A DNA stretch of 64,000 nucleotides. It comes from Nodularia sp. (in: cyanobacteria). GTDB taxonomy: Bacteria; Cyanobacteriota; Cyanobacteriia; Cyanobacteriales; Nostocaceae. Location of the stretch: assembly GCA_007692755.1 (NCBI GenBank), contig REBL01000148.1, positions 1-64,000 on the forward strand, read 5' to 3'. This document shows, piece after piece, positions 62,563 through 64,000 of the stretch (positions are counted from its first letter, which is position 1; each line of letters opens with the position of its first letter). Under the pieces are notes generated by a model. That model searched no databases and was not told where the DNA came from. It was given only the letters and a program-made list of their open reading frames with translations. Both the position numbers and the translations under genes were made by a program.

Positions 62563-63882
62563 TTATTCATCTGATAGCATATTTATAATCCATCCTATCC
62601 ATCCACGGACTGTGCTTGACCGCCTTTTAATAGTTGTACTATTTATGTTTAAACTACAGGACTGCATGATTTTACAGATTACAGTAATATCTGGAATGTA
62701 ACCATTTAAAAGAGTAAAATTAAAAGTTTTATAAAAAACCTGATGTCGTAAAATTCTTTCAATTAAATATAAAACTTTTATCTTGTGTCTCTTTTTTAGC
62801 AAAAGACTTACTTCATCACTTAAATGAAATGTTATTTCTCTCGTATTTGGGTCTACATACTTATCCATTAACCCAAGATATCTAGCAGCATCAGTATAAT
62901 AGCTAGTTTGTCGTTCATCGAATTGATAGTTTGCTGTAATTTCTTCCTTTGTTAATTCTTTATCTAGTAAAAGTGTCAGCAAATCTATGATTCTTTCAAA
63001 TTTATTGGCTTGTGGAAATGGAAGACTTGGCTCAGGGACTATAGCAATAAATTTGAAAATTTCAGATACATCTTCATGCGTTATTATTTCAGGAGATATT
63101 ACATAGTTTTTCTGTTCTACCAACCTTATTGAGTTGTAATTTAAGATATCATCAAATTTATAAATAAAAAAGCTAAATATATTGCTGGAGTTAGAATAAG
63201 TCATTAAAATAGGAATTACTTCCTTGTTTGGCATTTTACTAGACCAAAGTCTATATGGATAATATAGTTGTCTAACTAAAAAATCATCTACATCATATAA
63301 TTTAGATTCTAATAATAGAAAGTAATGTTCGCTTTCAAAACCTGCATCTATCTCACATTGAGCATTTTTTACTTCAATATTATATTGAGCACCATCTACT
63401 ATTTGATTTATATTAAATTTAAATGTACCTGTAGACATTCTTCCATAAACTGTGTGATATGACTCCTCACCATTAATCAAATCATTTATTATACCTGTAT
63501 TAAAAGCACAACTTAATGCGGAACTTTCTGAATATAAATTTGTATAATCTATACTTTCTATTCCTCTTGGAAAATCTACAGGGATTGCTTCTAAACCAGA
63601 ATCATATGTAACACTTAAATAAGTATCAAGTTTGCCAATAATGTATTTGTTTCTAGATAAAGGTAATATAGAAAGTTTGTGATCTTTAAAATTTTCAGGT
63701 AAATTAGCATAATGGTCAAATTTTGCCATTAGTCTACTTTCTCTGAATTGATTAATACTTGCAGAGTCGATTTCAAAATAACCTATTTGAGATATCTTTT
63801 CTAAAATGTTATATTTCTCAAATAACTTTTTCCAGGCAATATCATTTTTAGATTGTTGTTTTTGCTTCGATAAATTACTCAT
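62563..63882 (-). CDS. Type II restriction endonuclease-like protein
   Basis: The 439-aa protein has NIEVKNAQCEIDAGFESEHY, then FLLLESKLYDVDDFLVRQLY, a D...ESK arrangement of the PD-(D/E)XK nuclease core. The C-terminal part contains winged-helix-like segments (LTKEEITANYQFDERQTSYY, AARYLGLMD). This layout fits type II restriction enzymes with DUF6996/DUF6997-type domains (recognised by pattern, not by search). Its ATG overlaps by 8 bp the end of an adenine methyltransferase that runs off the window, so the two form a restriction-modification operon. It is very AT-rich relative to neighbours, suggesting horizontal transfer. Confidence 0.75.
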   Translation of the reverse strand: MSNLSKQKQQSKNDIAWKKLFEKYNILEKISQIGYFEIDSASINQFRESRLMAKFDHYANLPENFKDHKLSILPLSRNKYIIGKLDTYLSVTYDSGLEAIPVDFPRGIESIDYTNLYSESSALSCAFNTGIINDLINGEESYHTVYGRMSTGTFKFNINQIVDGAQYNIEVKNAQCEIDAGFESEHYFLLLESKLYDVDDFLVRQLYYPYRLWSSKMPNKEVIPILMTYSNSSNIFSFFIYKFDDILNYNSIRLVEQKNYVISPEIITHEDVSEIFKFIAIVPEPSLPFPQANKFERIIDLLTLLLDKELTKEEITANYQFDERQTSYYTDAARYLGLMDKYVDPNTREITFHLSDEVSLLLKKRHKIKVLYLIERILRHQVFYKTFNFTLLNGYIPDITVICKIMQSCSLNINSTTIKRRSSTVRGWIGWIINMLSDE

Positions 63883-64000
63883 AATTTTTTACTAAAATTT
63901 CATCTACTTTACCTCTCTTTTTAGCGTTTGAGTTAATCGCTCTAATTGCTGATATTTTTGTTTGTCTATAATCTTTATACAAATCTATGATAAAGCTTGT
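63875..64000 (-). CDS. DNA adenine methyltransferase, 3' end only (partner of the restriction enzyme)
   Basis: On the minus strand a frame is open from the window end to TAA at 63877-63875. It encodes 41 residues: TSFIIDLYKDYRQTKISAIR, then AINSNAKKRGKVDEILVKNY with final Glu. The ending KVDEILVKNYE matches the C-terminus of D12-class adenine methyltransferases (GKxxELLIxNY). It overlaps the endonuclease start by 8 bp, implying translational coupling, so modification is made before or with restriction. The catalytic domain is outside the window. Confidence 0.7.
   Translation of the reverse strand, partial: TSFIIDLYKDYRQTKISAIRAINSNAKKRGKVDEILVKNYE

Overview
The window is chromosomal DNA from a filamentous cyanobacterium of the Nostoc/Anabaena group (Nostocales). 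This is inferred from the many HIP1 octamers (GCGATCGC), short heptamer-like tandem repeats and Nostoc-type interspersed hairpins, and from cyanobacteria-specific families (DUF1822, DUF4327, DUF751, a phytochrome with its Rcp-type regulator, a PatA/PatG-type protease). Housekeeping genes are mixed with accessory genes, small mobile elements and gene remnants.

Layout. 0-1 kb: 3' end of an amylo-alpha-1,6-glucosidase-like gene. 1-5 kb: a 3'-5' exonuclease/P-loop ATPase gene interrupted by one in-frame stop, a D12-class adenine DNA methyltransferase, a DUF6883-like/DUF4926 remnant pair and an elongator tRNA-Met(CAT). 5-12 kb: a TA-flanked MITE whose end provides the stop codon of a DUF29-like gene, then uvrA and phosphoketolase. 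12-18.6 kb: an orphan HsdR_N nuclease-like gene between two different MITEs, a secreted protein, a sigma-70-like regulator followed by a DUF1822 gene, and a Gfo/Idh/MocA oxidoreductase. 18.6-21 kb: four tandem double-glycine precursor-peptide genes beside a retropepsin-like protease. 21-24 kb: modA-modB-modC molybdate transporter.

24-43.5 kb is the most unusual part. A double AAA_35 ATPase is divergent from a PatA/PatG-type subtilase. Then come dus, an HTH(vMAP-type)-AAA_35 protein, and a 1.9-kaa Ser/Thr kinase-AAA-GAF protein whose C-terminus is an AAA_35 module where relatives carry a histidine kinase. Upstream of these on the same strand is a compact operon: a fused TOMM cyclodehydratase (E1-like plus YcaO), a metal-dependent amidohydrolase and an unrecognised 352-aa protein. 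An XRE/periplasmic-binding-domain regulator is divergent from that operon. The window thus holds cyclodehydratase and maturation-protease homologues of cyanobactin-type pathways plus four candidate precursors, but they are not in one canonical cluster. Whether they cooperate is a hypothesis.

43.5-64 kb: HAD phosphatase, a 40-aa small-protein candidate, glgX, a small membrane protein, an alpha/beta hydrolase, a kinase-derived membrane protein lacking the kinase C-lobe, a light-sensing operon (bacteriophytochrome, Rcp-like regulator, multi-PAS hybrid histidine kinase), a CheY-like regulator, a CDF transporter, DUF4327, a TnpB element with an RHH gene, rbfA, DUF751 and the start of a type II restriction-modification pair that runs off the end.

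Functional themes are glycogen and sugar metabolism (debranching enzymes at both ends of the central region, phosphoketolase, a beta-phosphoglucomutase-like HAD protein), molybdate uptake, red-light and phosphorelay signalling, DNA modification and restriction, and possible RiPP production.
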